Positions 1 to 7,437 of a stretch of 64,000 nt of DNA are shown here, in pieces. The notes under the pieces were generated by a model, which had not been told where the DNA came from, searched no databases, and saw nothing but the letters and a program-made list of their open reading frames with translations. This stretch comes from Streptomyces sp. NBC_01689 (GTDB lineage: Bacteria; Actinomycetota; Actinomycetes; Streptomycetales; Streptomycetaceae): assembly GCF_036250675.1 (NCBI RefSeq), contig NZ_CP109592.1, forward strand, positions 2,356,001 through 2,420,000, written 5' to 3'. Position 1 is the first letter of the stretch. Each line of letters opens with the position of its first letter. The position numbers and the translations under genes are program-made.

Positions 1-284
1 CCGCTCGCCGCGGGCCTGGCGAGGTCGGCGAGCGTCGTGGGGTGCACCGGCACCGCGCCCGCGGGGGCGCGGCGGACACGCTCCTCCCTGCGGAAGAAGA
101 CCTTCGCGAACTCGATCATGGAGCCGTCGGGGCGGGTCCGGGCGCTCACCGGGTTCTGGAAGACCCCGTCCGCGAAATTCGGGGATCTGCGGATGCGCTC
201 CATGCGCTCACCGCCCGGCTCCGCGCCGAAGGCGGCGGGCTGCAGCGCGCGGAGCCCGGAGCTCAACGTACGGAAACCGGTCAC
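1..284 (-). CDS. MBL-fold metallo-hydrolase, N-terminal part
   Basis: Partial gene running off the left edge; only about the first 94 residues are present. The start is a GTG at 284 with a GGAGG ribosome site a few bases upstream. The N-terminal pattern (ERIRRSPNF followed by DGVFQNP) is the one I know from actinobacterial UlaG/NAPE-PLD-like metallo-beta-lactamase-fold hydrolases, which carry this pro-region ahead of the metal-binding HxHxDH motif. That motif would lie outside the window, so catalytic competence cannot be judged. The family call rests on this short N-terminus alone. Confidence 0.6.
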   Translation of the reverse strand, partial: MTGFRTLSSGLRALQPAAFGAEPGGERMERIRRSPNFADGVFQNPVSARTRPDGSMIEFAKVFFRREERVRRAPAGAVPVHPTTLADLARPAAS

Positions 285-723
285 GGTACCTCCAATGGAG
301 TCGGTCAGGCCTCCCATTATGGTCGGCCCCTCTGACAGCGCCGGGTCGACGGTGTCACGGCGCGGTGTCCCCCGGCACACACACCGCGAGCGCGGCCTCC
401 CCGCGCCCGCGGTATCGGGCGGGCGCGCCGCGAAGGCCCGTCCACCCGTAACGCGCAACCCCGGGGCGTCCGCACTTCTTCCGCACCGGGCGACGGAATT
501 CCGGGCGGCACTCCTCCCGCACCGGGCGCGGGGATTCAGGGCTCGCGGCTCCGCCCGGCGCGACACGGGGACGGACCGGACCCCGGCGCGTCCCGGACCG
601 CCCGGACCGTCGCGTCATCACCGCGCGTCCGGCCGCTCGCGCACACCCCGACCGCCCCTCGACCTCCCGTCGGCCGTCCCCCGTACGGTCGTCCGTCCCG
701 CGGACCGACGGCGGACGAACGGC

Positions 724-785
724 GGATCGGCCGCGGATCGGCCGCGGGTCAACACGGTCGGCACGGTCGGCACGGTCGGCACGGC
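724..785. repeat. Short tandem direct repeats (11-bp x2, then 9-bp x3.5)
   Basis: An 11-bp unit, cggatcggccg, occurs twice back to back from about 724. It is followed from 753 by three full copies and one partial copy of the 9-bp unit cacggtcgg. The repeats are non-coding and lie immediately upstream of the 793-812 palindrome. Confidence 0.75.
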
Positions 786-792
786 CCTACGA

Positions 793-812
793 TACTGACT
801 CGCGATTCAGTA
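793..812. promoter_or_regulatory. 20-bp TetR-type palindrome upstream of the dehydrogenase
   Basis: The sequence tactgaCTCGCGATtcagta is an inverted repeat with a single mismatched pair, centred on TCGCGA. Size and symmetry are typical of TetR-family operators. A TetR gene lies just beyond the dehydrogenase (start 2419), so it is a plausible ligand-responsive repressor for this site; that link is inference. Confidence 0.5.
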
Positions 813-979
813 AAGGTTCCGGTCGGGGGCGTTCGCGCCGGACCGTCCGCGCCGGGAGGTACGAGAGGATGCCGACGCTCCCGCCGAGGACGGCCGCTTC
901 CTGGAGGAGTGCCGTTCCCGAGCGGCACCCACGCACGCCCCTCCGCCCCACCCCGATCGCCGCCCCCCGAGGAGACCCC

Positions 980-2182
980 ATGACCGCGCCGTCGACCGTG
1001 CCCCCGGCCTCGCCACTGATCACCCTCACCTGGACCGACCACGTCACCGGCCGCCCGGGTTTCCTGGTGGTCGACCGTCTGGTCCGCGGTGTCTCCAGCG
1101 GCGGGCTGCGGATGCGTGAGGGCTGCACCCTGGACGAGGTCGCCGGACTGGCGCGGGGCATGACGATGAAGGAGGCCCTGCACTACAACCCCGAGGGCCG
1201 CTACATCCCGCTGGGCGGCGCGAAGGGCGGCATCGACTGCGACCCCCGGGACCCGGCGGCGTACGGCCTCCTGGTGCGCTACCTGCGGGCCATGCGCCCG
1301 TACATCGAGGCCTTCTGGACGACGGGCGAGGACCTCGGGCTCACCCAGGACCTCGTCGACCGGGCCGCCGCGGAAGCGGGACTCGTCTCGTCCATCCAGG
1401 CCGTGTACCCGCTGCTCGACGACGAGAAGAGCGCGCGGAGCCGTCTCGCCGACGCCTTCGCGGTCGAGGTGGACGGGATCGGGCTCGACGAACTGGTCGG
1501 CGGCTGCGGTGTCGCCGAGTCGGTGCTCGCGGCCCTCGACCGGGCCGGGACCGCGTACAGGGGAACGCGCGTCGCCGTGCAGGGCTTCGGCACCATGGGC
1601 GGTGCCACGGCGCGCTTCCTCGCGCGGGCCGGCCTCACCGTCGTGGCCGTCGCCGACGTCAGGGGCACGATCGGGAACCCCGGAGGGCTCGACGTCGACG
1701 CGCTGCTCGCGGCGCGGGACGCCTACGGGACGGTGGACCGCGCGGCGCTGCGCCCGGCCGACCGTGAACTCCCCGCCGACGCCTGGCTGTCGGCCGACGC
1801 GGACGTCCTGGTGCCCGCGGCGGTCTCGTACGCGATCGACACCACGAACCAGGGTCGCGTCACGGCCCGTTGGATCGTGGAGGCGGCCAACATGCCGGTC
1901 CTGCCCGAGGCGGAGGACCTGCTCGCCGCGCGCGGCGTCCTCGTGCTGCCGGACGTGGTCGTCAACTCCGGTACGAACGCCTGGTGGTGGTGGACCCTCT
2001 TCGGCGACATCGGCGCGGACGCCGAGGAGGCGTTCGCGTACACCCGGCGTTCGATGCGTGGTCTGATCGACCGGGTGCTGGCCCGCGCGGAGGCCGACGG
2101 CACGACGCCCCGGGCCGCCGCGCACGCCATCGTCGCCGACCGGCTCCCGGTGATCGCGGAACGCTTCGGGTGGTACCGCTGA
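980..2182 (+). CDS. Glu/Leu/Phe/Val dehydrogenase family protein
   Basis: A 400-residue NAD(P)-dependent amino-acid dehydrogenase that oxidatively deaminates an amino acid to its 2-oxo acid, or the reverse. The dimerisation/catalytic domain contains MTMKEA (Lys about 64) and GGAKGGI (Lys82, the family's catalytic lysine). The Rossmann domain carries GFGTMGG at about 202-208. The ATG at 980 was chosen over an in-frame ATG at 869 because GGAG stands 8 bases before it and the family N-terminus begins here. The gene stands alone, with a palindrome and repeats upstream. Substrate choice cannot be read from sequence; leucine, valine or phenylalanine dehydrogenase are all possible, and streptomycetes use a valine dehydrogenase of this family to supply polyketide precursors. 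Confidence 0.85.
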   Translation: MTAPSTVPPASPLITLTWTDHVTGRPGFLVVDRLVRGVSSGGLRMREGCTLDEVAGLARGMTMKEALHYNPEGRYIPLGGAKGGIDCDPRDPAAYGLLVRYLRAMRPYIEAFWTTGEDLGLTQDLVDRAAAEAGLVSSIQAVYPLLDDEKSARSRLADAFAVEVDGIGLDELVGGCGVAESVLAALDRAGTAYRGTRVAVQGFGTMGGATARFLARAGLTVVAVADVRGTIGNPGGLDVDALLAARDAYGTVDRAALRPADRELPADAWLSADADVLVPAAVSYAIDTTNQGRVTARWIVEAANMPVLPEAEDLLAARGVLVLPDVVVNSGTNAWWWWTLFGDIGADAEEAFAYTRRSMRGLIDRVLARAEADGTTPRAAAHAIVADRLPVIAERFGWYR

Positions 2183-2406
2183 CCGTCCCGGGGCTCCGGG
2201 CCGGCCGCCCGTGCCGGGCCTTCGCACCGGCCCTCGCACCAGTCGTCCGGGTCCCGCGGTCCGGGCCGCTCCTCCGTACCGCCCTTCGCCCGAGGACCCC
2301 ACGCCTCACCCAACTCGCCTGAGCGATACGGGAGTTCGGGGGCGCCGGAAAGGGCGGCCCGCGTCCGGATCGGGCGGTGCCCCGCCGTGCCGCCCCGGCG
2401 AGGCAC

Positions 2407-2412
2407 TAGGGT
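2407..2412 (+). promoter_or_regulatory. -10 element of a leaderless promoter (TetR gene)
   Basis: TAGGGT lies six bases before the GTG at 2419, and there is no ribosome site between. This spacing puts the transcript start at or beside the start codon, as in leaderless Streptomyces messages. No clear -35 was seen. Confidence 0.5.
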
Positions 2413-2418
2413 TACCGC

Positions 2419-3039
2419 GTGGCAAGGGTGCGGTTGAGCGTGGCGGAGCGGCGTCAGGAGTTGCTGCGGGCCGCCGTCGGACAGATCGAGGCACGGGGCG
2501 TCGCGGCGGTGCGGATCGCCGACGTCGCCTCCTCCCTCGGGGTGAGCAACGCGTTGGTGCTGTACCACTTCTCCACCAAGGAGAAGCTGGTCGCGGCCGC
2601 GTTCACCCATGCCGCCGAGGACGACCTCGCCCATCTGCGCAAGCTGCTCGGCCGTCGCACGTCCGCGCTGCGGCGGCTCCGCTCGGCCGTCCGCTGGTAC
2701 GCCCCGACCGGCCAGGCCAAGGGGTGGCGGCTGTGGATCGAGGGCTGGGGCGCGGCGCTGCGCGAGCCCGCGCTGCGGGAGGTCACCCGCCATCTCGACA
2801 GCCAGTGGAAGGCGGCGATCACCGAGGTGATCGCGGAAGGCGTGGCCGGCGGGGAGTTCCGGTGCCCGGATCCCGCGGGTGCCGCGCTGCGGCTGACCGC
2901 CCTGCTCGACGGGCTTGCGGTGCAGATGACCGCGTACACGGGCGCCGTGTCACGGACGCGGGCCCAGGAGTGGGTGGACGACGCGCTGGCGCGTGAGCTG
3001 GGACTCGACCGCGCGGCCCTGACGGCGGCGGTGCGCTGA
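2419..3039 (+). CDS. TetR/AcrR-family transcriptional regulator
   Basis: A 206-residue one-component repressor. Residues about 10-57 form the TetR helix-turn-helix, with the family signature IADVASSLGVSNALVLYHF and a following K-E-K-L. The remainder is an all-helical ligand and dimer domain similar to the BetI-like C-terminal group (TetR_C_6), including the W-R-L-W-I-E segment typical of actinobacterial members. The GTG start is supported by the TAGGGT element six bases upstream and by alignment of the HTH near residue 10. It follows the amino-acid dehydrogenase after 236 bp and could control it through the palindrome at 793-812. The ligand is unknown. Confidence 0.85.
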   Translation: MARVRLSVAERRQELLRAAVGQIEARGVAAVRIADVASSLGVSNALVLYHFSTKEKLVAAAFTHAAEDDLAHLRKLLGRRTSALRRLRSAVRWYAPTGQAKGWRLWIEGWGAALREPALREVTRHLDSQWKAAITEVIAEGVAGGEFRCPDPAGAALRLTALLDGLAVQMTAYTGAVSRTRAQEWVDDALARELGLDRAALTAAVR

Positions 3040-3140
3040 GCAGTCCGCCCCCGCGCACCGTCCCCGTCAGGGCCGGCGTCCCCGCGGACCCGTCCGCCGT
3101 CCGTCCCGCCGCCTCGCGCGGCCCATACGACTCATACGGC

Positions 3141-3959
3141 TCAGGCGACGGACCCGATCCGCATCTTGATGTCGTCCGGCGACAGGCTCCCCTTGGCCGC
3201 CACGTGGTCGCCCGAGGACTCCCCGCGCAACCGCCGCCCGATCCACGGCACCAGGTACTCGCGCGCCCAGTGGATGTCGTCCCGCCGTACCTCCAGCGTG
3301 CCCCTGGGCGGAAGGGGAGGCCACGGCTGGTCCGGGTCGGCGGGCACGTCGAGGCCGAGCACCTGACCGGCCCGCAGCGCGACCCGCGTGTGGCCCTCCG
3401 GCGACAGGTGCAGCCGGTCGCCGTCCCAGGCGCGCCGGTCCTGGACCGTCTTCAGGGACCACAGGTCGAGGACCGGACAGCCGTACCGGTCGGCGATGGC
3501 CCGGACGTGCCCGTTGTACGTGGCGATCTTGCCGCGCAGGTGCTTGAGCACCGGGACGCCACGGGTGTCGAAGCCGGTCGTCACCATGACGGTGCCGACG
3601 GCGGAGGTGAGGTCGGCGACGGCGCGCTCGAAGCGCTCCGCCACCTCGTCGGGGTCGGTGCCGGGCCGGATGATGTCGTTGCCGCCCGCGCAGAAGGAGA
3701 CCAGGTCCGGGGCGAGTTCCTTGGCCCTCCCGAGCTGGTCCTCGACGACCTGGTCGAGCAGCTTCCCGCGGACCGCGAGGTTGGTGTAGGTGAAGTCGCC
3801 CTCCGGCTGCCGGTCCGCGAGCAGGACCGCGAAACGGTCCGCCCAGCCGACGAAGGCTCCTTCGGGGCCGGGGTCGCCGACGCCTTCGGTGAAGCTGTCC
3901 CCCACCGCCACGTACGACCCGATCACCGCTCTGTTGTCACTCTTCGAATCGTCTGCCAC
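3141..3959 (-). CDS. SGNH/GDSL hydrolase family protein
   Basis: A 272-residue esterase/lipase of the SGNH fold with no signal peptide, so probably cytoplasmic. Block I is GDSFTEG with nucleophile Ser22, an oxyanion Gly lies near 64, block III is GGND with Asn94, and block V is DRLHLSPEGH with Asp181 and His184 completing the triad. All catalytic elements are present and the length is normal. The start is a GTG at 3959; ribosome binding is weak (AGGTGA about 13 bases upstream). A 5+4+5 inverted repeat lies 30-44 bp ahead of the start. The acyl substrate is unknown. It converges with the TetR gene. Confidence 0.88.
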   Translation of the reverse strand: MADDSKSDNRAVIGSYVAVGDSFTEGVGDPGPEGAFVGWADRFAVLLADRQPEGDFTYTNLAVRGKLLDQVVEDQLGRAKELAPDLVSFCAGGNDIIRPGTDPDEVAERFERAVADLTSAVGTVMVTTGFDTRGVPVLKHLRGKIATYNGHVRAIADRYGCPVLDLWSLKTVQDRRAWDGDRLHLSPEGHTRVALRAGQVLGLDVPADPDQPWPPLPPRGTLEVRRDDIHWAREYLVPWIGRRLRGESSGDHVAAKGSLSPDDIKMRIGSVA

Positions 3960-3989
3960 GTCGAGCCATGATTCACCTTGGGATGTGAG

Positions 3990-4003
3990 CTACGCGACCG
4001 TAG
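3990..4003. promoter_or_regulatory. Inverted repeat CTACG-N4-CGTAG in SGNH promoter
   Basis: ctacgcgaccgtag is a perfect 5+4+5 inverted repeat 31-44 bp before the SGNH hydrolase start, where a promoter would lie. It is a candidate repressor site; the binding protein is unknown. Confidence 0.4.
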
Positions 4004-4096
4004 GAATGGGTTGACGGGTGGTGATATAAGCCACTCATAAAGAATGGCCGAAATCCGGAATAGGGCTTCCCCAGGCGTGGTTGAACAGCCGACACA

Positions 4097-4137
4097 CCGC
4101 GGGCCGGACCCCTTGCTTCAAGGGGTCCGGCCCGCGG
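4097..4137 (-). terminator. Strong hairpin terminator of the M23 peptidase gene
   Basis: Perfect 19-bp GC-rich stem (4097-4115 with 4119-4137) closed by a 3-nt loop, 16 bp downstream of the peptidase stop codon. There is no U tract, as usual in Streptomyces. Confidence 0.85.
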
Positions 4138-4153
4138 GACGTGTGGGGGTGCG

Positions 4154-5014
4154 TCAGCCGACGACGACGCCGTGCGCGCGCAGGTACGCGACCGGGTCCA
4201 GGTCCGAGCCGTAGTCCGGTGTCGTGCGGATCTCGAAGTGCAGGTGCGGACCGGTGACGTTGCCGGTCGCGCCGGAGAGGCCGATGCGCTGCCCCACGGT
4301 CACGCTCTGCCCCGCCGAGACGGAGAGCGCGGACAGGTGGGCGTACTGCGAGTACCGGCCGTCGGCGTGCTGGATGACGACCTGGTTGCCGTAGGCGCCG
4401 CCCCAGCCGGCCGAGACGACCGTGCCCGCGGCGACGGACCTGACCGTGGTGCCGGTCGGGACCACGAAGTCCACACCGGTGTGATAGCCGCTCGACCACA
4501 TGCTGCCGGGCACCTTGTAGCCGGTGCCGATGGTGGCCCCTTCGACCGGGAGGGTGTACGCCGCGGCGGCGGCCTGGGGAGCCTTGGCGGCGGCCTCGAC
4601 CGCGGGCCCGACGGAGGTCGGGGTGGCGGTGGACACGGACGAGTGCGTGGTGTCCGGCCCCGCGATCGTCAGCTTCAGACCGGGCCGGATCGCCGCCGGA
4701 TCGGCGCCCACGACCGCGCGGTTGTCGGCGTAGAGCTTCTTCCAGCCGCCGCTGACGTGCTGACGGTCGGCGATCTTCGCGAGCGTGTCACCGGCCTTCA
4801 CGACATAGGTCTTCTCCACCGCGGTTCCGGCGGACACGGAGACCGTCGCGATCTTCTGCGCGGCGGACGGGACGGCGGCCGCCGGGGCCGCGGCGTGGGC
4901 GCAGACGGCCCCCATCAACGGCAGTGCGAGCGCGGCACCACCGGTGCCGGCCACGGCGATCGAGCGGGGCAGACGCAGGAACTTGGGACGACGGTGCTTA
5001 CCCTTCGCGGGCAT
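4154..5014 (-). CDS. Secreted LysM + M23 cell-wall peptidase
   Basis: A 286-residue exported peptidoglycan hydrolase. Residues 1-11 are basic, a hydrophobic signal segment spans about 18-40, and cleavage is likely after A-H-A near 41. A LysM module (about 70-117, YVVKAGDTLAKIA) anchors it to the wall. The C-terminal LytM/M23 endopeptidase domain (about 155-280) has both zinc motifs: HTGVD (His178, Asp182) and HLHFE (257-261). The ATG at 5012-5014 follows GGAGAGG by nine bases; longer in-frame extensions lack a signal-peptide context. A predicted c-di-AMP riboswitch fills the leader and a strong hairpin follows the gene, so it is a single-gene unit tied to cell-wall and osmotic signalling. Confidence 0.92.
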   Translation of the reverse strand: MPAKGKHRRPKFLRLPRSIAVAGTGGAALALPLMGAVCAHAAAPAAAVPSAAQKIATVSVSAGTAVEKTYVVKAGDTLAKIADRQHVSGGWKKLYADNRAVVGADPAAIRPGLKLTIAGPDTTHSSVSTATPTSVGPAVEAAAKAPQAAAAAYTLPVEGATIGTGYKVPGSMWSSGYHTGVDFVVPTGTTVRSVAAGTVVSAGWGGAYGNQVVIQHADGRYSQYAHLSALSVSAGQSVTVGQRIGLSGATGNVTGPHLHFEIRTTPDYGSDLDPVAYLRAHGVVVG

Positions 5015-5023
5015 GGCGCATTT

Positions 5024-5175
5024 CCTCTCCGGCGCCTGCGAGGTGAGCTGTCGGGTGCGGACTGGAGATGTCCGGCCGCGCGACGGCACGGCTGTACCCC
5101 TAGCCGTTCCGGAGACCGGAACAGGCGCGATACCTGTGGGTCCCCCGCTCCTGCCGTGTACGGGTGAGTGCGGAT
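5024..5175 (-). promoter_or_regulatory. ydaO-type c-di-AMP riboswitch in peptidase leader
   Basis: Read on the minus strand, the leader contains GAGCGGGGGACCCA (complement of 5137-5150), a GGGGU-containing helix, and the 3' block ACCCGACAGCTCACCTCG (complement of about 5038-5055) running into GGCGCCGGAGAGG. These are the conserved blocks I recall for actinobacterial ydaO/c-di-AMP riboswitches, which sit before rpf and LysM/M23 hydrolase genes. The element ends about 9 nt before the ATG and includes the ribosome site. In this class c-di-AMP generally turns expression off. No covariance search was run. Confidence 0.75.
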
Positions 5176-5601
5176 TCCGGGCGGCGGCAGGATTGGGCGT
5201 CCGTCCGGATTGAGGGCGAACGTAGGCGAGGGACCGGCGCGGCGACAACCGTCCGCGAACCCGGTACGCACCTCTTTCTTGATCGATGCCCTGATTGCCC
5301 GTCACCCTCCGTGCACGAAGAGCCCTCCACCCGGGTCCCCGCCCGGCCGCACGGGCGCACCGGAAATCGGATGCCGCAACGCATCGTCACATGTATGACG
5401 CTGCTCACGCACGTCACCCCATGAGTGCATATTCCAGGGCCAGTTCCATCACATCCGACAGATTGCACATATGGGACCTATGGGTGATATCAACCCTGTG
5501 GACAACTCATTGCCCCAGGAACCCATGTCGTATCGTCGAGAGGCGATTCCCGTCGGCGGGCGACGACGAGCGGTGCCGACGGACCTATGGGAGGAGCCCC
5601 C
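5176..5601. other. Divergent promoter region, peptidase / phosphatase
   Basis: A 426-bp spacer with a local AT-rich stretch (about 5390-5540), unlike its surroundings, which probably holds both promoters. TTGCAC with an AT-rich element about 17 bp downstream near 5463-5490 could serve the phosphatase. No small gene was recognised. Confidence 0.4.
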
Positions 5602-6399
5602 GTGACGCAGCAGGTCCCGTCGACCGAGCCCGAACTGACCGGCGTGCGCAACTTCCGGGACGTGGGCGGCCTGCCCACCGTGGACGGCCGGCGGGTGCGG
5701 CCCGGGCGGCTGTTCCGCAGCGGTCACCTCGCGCACGCCACGCCGGAGGACACCGCGTTCCTCTCCTCCCTCGGGCTGCACACCGTCTTCGACTTCCGCA
5801 ACGCCTCGGACCAGAAGCTGGAGGGGCCGGACGTCGAGCTTCCGGGTGTGCGGAACGTGAATCTGCCGCTGACCGACCCGGCCGACGGCAGCGAGTTCTG
5901 GAAGATGGTCCGCGACGGCGAGCTGGACCAGCTCCGCGCCCACCTCGGCAACGGCGGAGCGGCGGCCCGGATGATCGGCTCGTACCGCGCGATCATCACC
6001 GAGCGGACCGCCGAGCACACCCAGGTGCTGCACGCCCTGGCCGAGGACAGCGTGCCCGCGCTGATGCACTGCGCGGCGGGCAAGGACCGCGCGGGCCTGT
6101 CCATAGCCGTGACGCTCCTCGCCGTGGGCGTCGAGCGCGACGCGATCGTCGCCGACTACCTGGAGTCGAACGCCCGGCACCGCCGCTACAAGGTCCACCG
6201 CAACGGCACCTCCGACGCGGCCCGCTCCCCCGAGGTCATGGAGCTGCTCAGCCCGCTGTTCGACGCGCGGGTCGAATATCTGACGGCGGCCTTCGAGACG
6301 ATCGAGGAGACCTGGGGCGGTGTCGACGGCTATCTGGAGAAGGCCCTGCGCCTGACCCCGGAGCTGCGCGACCGGCTGCGCGAGCGCCTCCTCGACTGA
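5602..6399 (+). CDS. Tyrosine-protein phosphatase (MptpB/DSP-like)
   Basis: A 265-residue phosphatase of the Y_phosphatase3 group (M. tuberculosis PtpB-like). The N-terminus GVRNFRDVGG (14-23) and FRSGHL are family hallmarks. The P-loop HCAAGKDRAG gives the C(x)5R signature (Cys157, Arg163); the Asp at +5 and Lys at +4 are typical of the group with mixed phosphoprotein/phosphoinositide activity. No signal peptide was found. The GTG at 5602 was preferred to the ATG at 5587 because GGGAGGAG stands six bases upstream of it. The gene is monocistronic and convergent with the small membrane-protein/XRE pair. Its substrate is unknown. Confidence 0.88.
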   Translation: MTQQVPSTEPELTGVRNFRDVGGLPTVDGRRVRPGRLFRSGHLAHATPEDTAFLSSLGLHTVFDFRNASDQKLEGPDVELPGVRNVNLPLTDPADGSEFWKMVRDGELDQLRAHLGNGGAAARMIGSYRAIITERTAEHTQVLHALAEDSVPALMHCAAGKDRAGLSIAVTLLAVGVERDAIVADYLESNARHRRYKVHRNGTSDAARSPEVMELLSPLFDARVEYLTAAFETIEETWGGVDGYLEKALRLTPELRDRLRERLLD

Positions 6400-6475
6400 C
6401 GTCGGCGCCCGTACGTACGGCCGCGCCCGTACAGCCATGTGGACACGGCCGTACGGGCACGGGTCGGTCCCGGCT

Positions 6476-6628
6476 CTACTGGTTCTGCGCTCCCAGCGTG
6501 AACAGCAGGTAGATGAAGGCCGCGAAGAGGTGGCCGACAGCGACGTAGATGATCAGCCGCACCCACAGCGCACGGGGGAACTTGTCCTCCATGGACCGCC
6601 GGGGGCCGGGCTCCGTGGGTTCCGTCAT
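6476..6628 (-). CDS. 50-aa small membrane protein (DUF6126-like)
   Basis: A 50-residue protein with a polar N-terminus, the motif KFPRALWVRL, one membrane helix (about 22-45) with an internal G-H, and a short polar tail. It resembles the Streptomyces small-protein family I recall as DUF6126. Its ATG overlaps the stop of the upstream XRE regulator by ATGA, so the two are translationally coupled. The pairing suggests the regulator controls, or senses something through, this peptide. The molecular function is unknown. Confidence 0.7.
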   Translation of the reverse strand: MTEPTEPGPRRSMEDKFPRALWVRLIIYVAVGHLFAAFIYLLFTLGAQNQ

Positions 6629-7278
6629 GACGTCTCTCCCAGGGTCGGGTGCGCCGCCGCCGGGCCGAGGCACAGCGCGGCGGCGGGGCTCTGCAGCAGG
6701 GTGTGTACGAAGAGGAGATCGGCCCCCGCCTGGTCGGCGGCGGCTATCCGGTGCGGGGTCAACGAGTCGAAGTGCGCGCTGTCCCCGGGCGCCAGGACCT
6801 GCGTGGTGTCGCCCAGGCGCAGCCGCAGCCGTCCCTGGAGCACGTGGAGCCACTCCTCGCCGGGATGGACGCGCACGATGTCGCCCTGGGACCCGTGGGG
6901 GACGTGCACACGCAGTGCCTGCATCCCGCGGCCCGGGGAACCGGCCTGCCAGTAGGTCCAGCCGCCCGCCGCGGTCGGCTCCATGTCCGCCGCCCGGACG
7001 ATCGCGTCACGTTCGGCGGCCCTCTCGCCCAGCAGCTCCGAGACCGTCGTACCGTAGATGCGGGCGAGGGCGAGCAGCATCGGCAGCGAGGGCTGGCGCT
7101 GTCCCGTCTCCAGCCTGGAGAGATGCGCGGCCGAGAGGCCGGCGGCGCGGGCCGCGGCCTCCAGGGTCAGTGCGGCGCGCCGCCGCAGTTCACGCAGTTG
7201 CGGCGCGACGACGGGCAGCACCTCGGCTGCCCCGGGCTCGGGCGGCGTGTCCGCCGCCCCCGGCTCGATGGGGCTCAT
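6625..7278 (-). CDS. XRE-family regulator with C-terminal cupin domain
   Basis: A 217-residue regulator. Residues about 26-82 form an XRE/Cro helix-turn-helix (LRELRRRAALTLEAAARAAG, then SRLETGQRQPS). Residues about 120-195 form a cupin_2 beta-barrel (PGEEWLHVLQG, later PGDSAHF). The architecture is that of SutR/PuuR-like ligand-sensing repressors. Two 15-bp palindromes 20 bp apart lie just before the ATG and are the probable autoregulatory operators. The downstream 50-aa gene overlaps by 4 bp. It lies next to the hopanoid operon end but is transcribed separately. The effector is unknown. Confidence 0.88.
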   Translation of the reverse strand: MSPIEPGAADTPPEPGAAEVLPVVAPQLRELRRRAALTLEAAARAAGLSAAHLSRLETGQRQPSLPMLLALARIYGTTVSELLGERAAERDAIVRAADMEPTAAGGWTYWQAGSPGRGMQALRVHVPHGSQGDIVRVHPGEEWLHVLQGRLRLRLGDTTQVLAPGDSAHFDSLTPHRIAAADQAGADLLFVHTLLQSPAAALCLGPAAAHPTLGETS

Positions 7279-7298
7279 GCCTCCATTGAGCCGCAGAC

Positions 7299-7333
7299 TT
7301 GCCTCTCGGGCAAATTTATTGCCTCAGAGGCAA
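7299..7333. promoter_or_regulatory. Twin 15-bp palindromic operators of the XRE gene
   Basis: Copy 2, ttgcctcagaggcaa (7319-7333), is a perfect palindrome apart from its centre. Copy 1, ttgcctctcgggcaa (7299-7313), is a near-identical degenerate copy. They are exactly 20 bp apart, about two helical turns, on one DNA face and 21-55 bp before the regulator's start, which fits cooperative binding of two dimers. Confidence 0.7.
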
Positions 7334-7437
7334 AGAACTCACGACCGCCCCCACCCCGAGGACCGGACGGCACTCGGGACGGGGCGGATCGGGATACAAA
7401 AAGTGTGACGAAACAGGGCGGGACAGGAGCGGTTCGC

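Larger units (their letters stand above)
285..979. other. 695-bp intergenic region with repeats and a palindrome
   Basis: Divergent spacer between the hydrolase and the amino-acid dehydrogenase. No open frame here has convincing codon bias or a ribosome site. It holds a cluster of short GC-rich direct repeats (about 724-785) directly followed by a 20-bp near-perfect palindrome (793-812). The dehydrogenase leader would then be up to about 170 nt. Confidence 0.6.

Noticed and set aside
869..979. Upstream in-frame ATG of the amino-acid dehydrogenase
   Set aside because: The added 37 residues are low-complexity and the ATG at 980 has a proper ribosome site.
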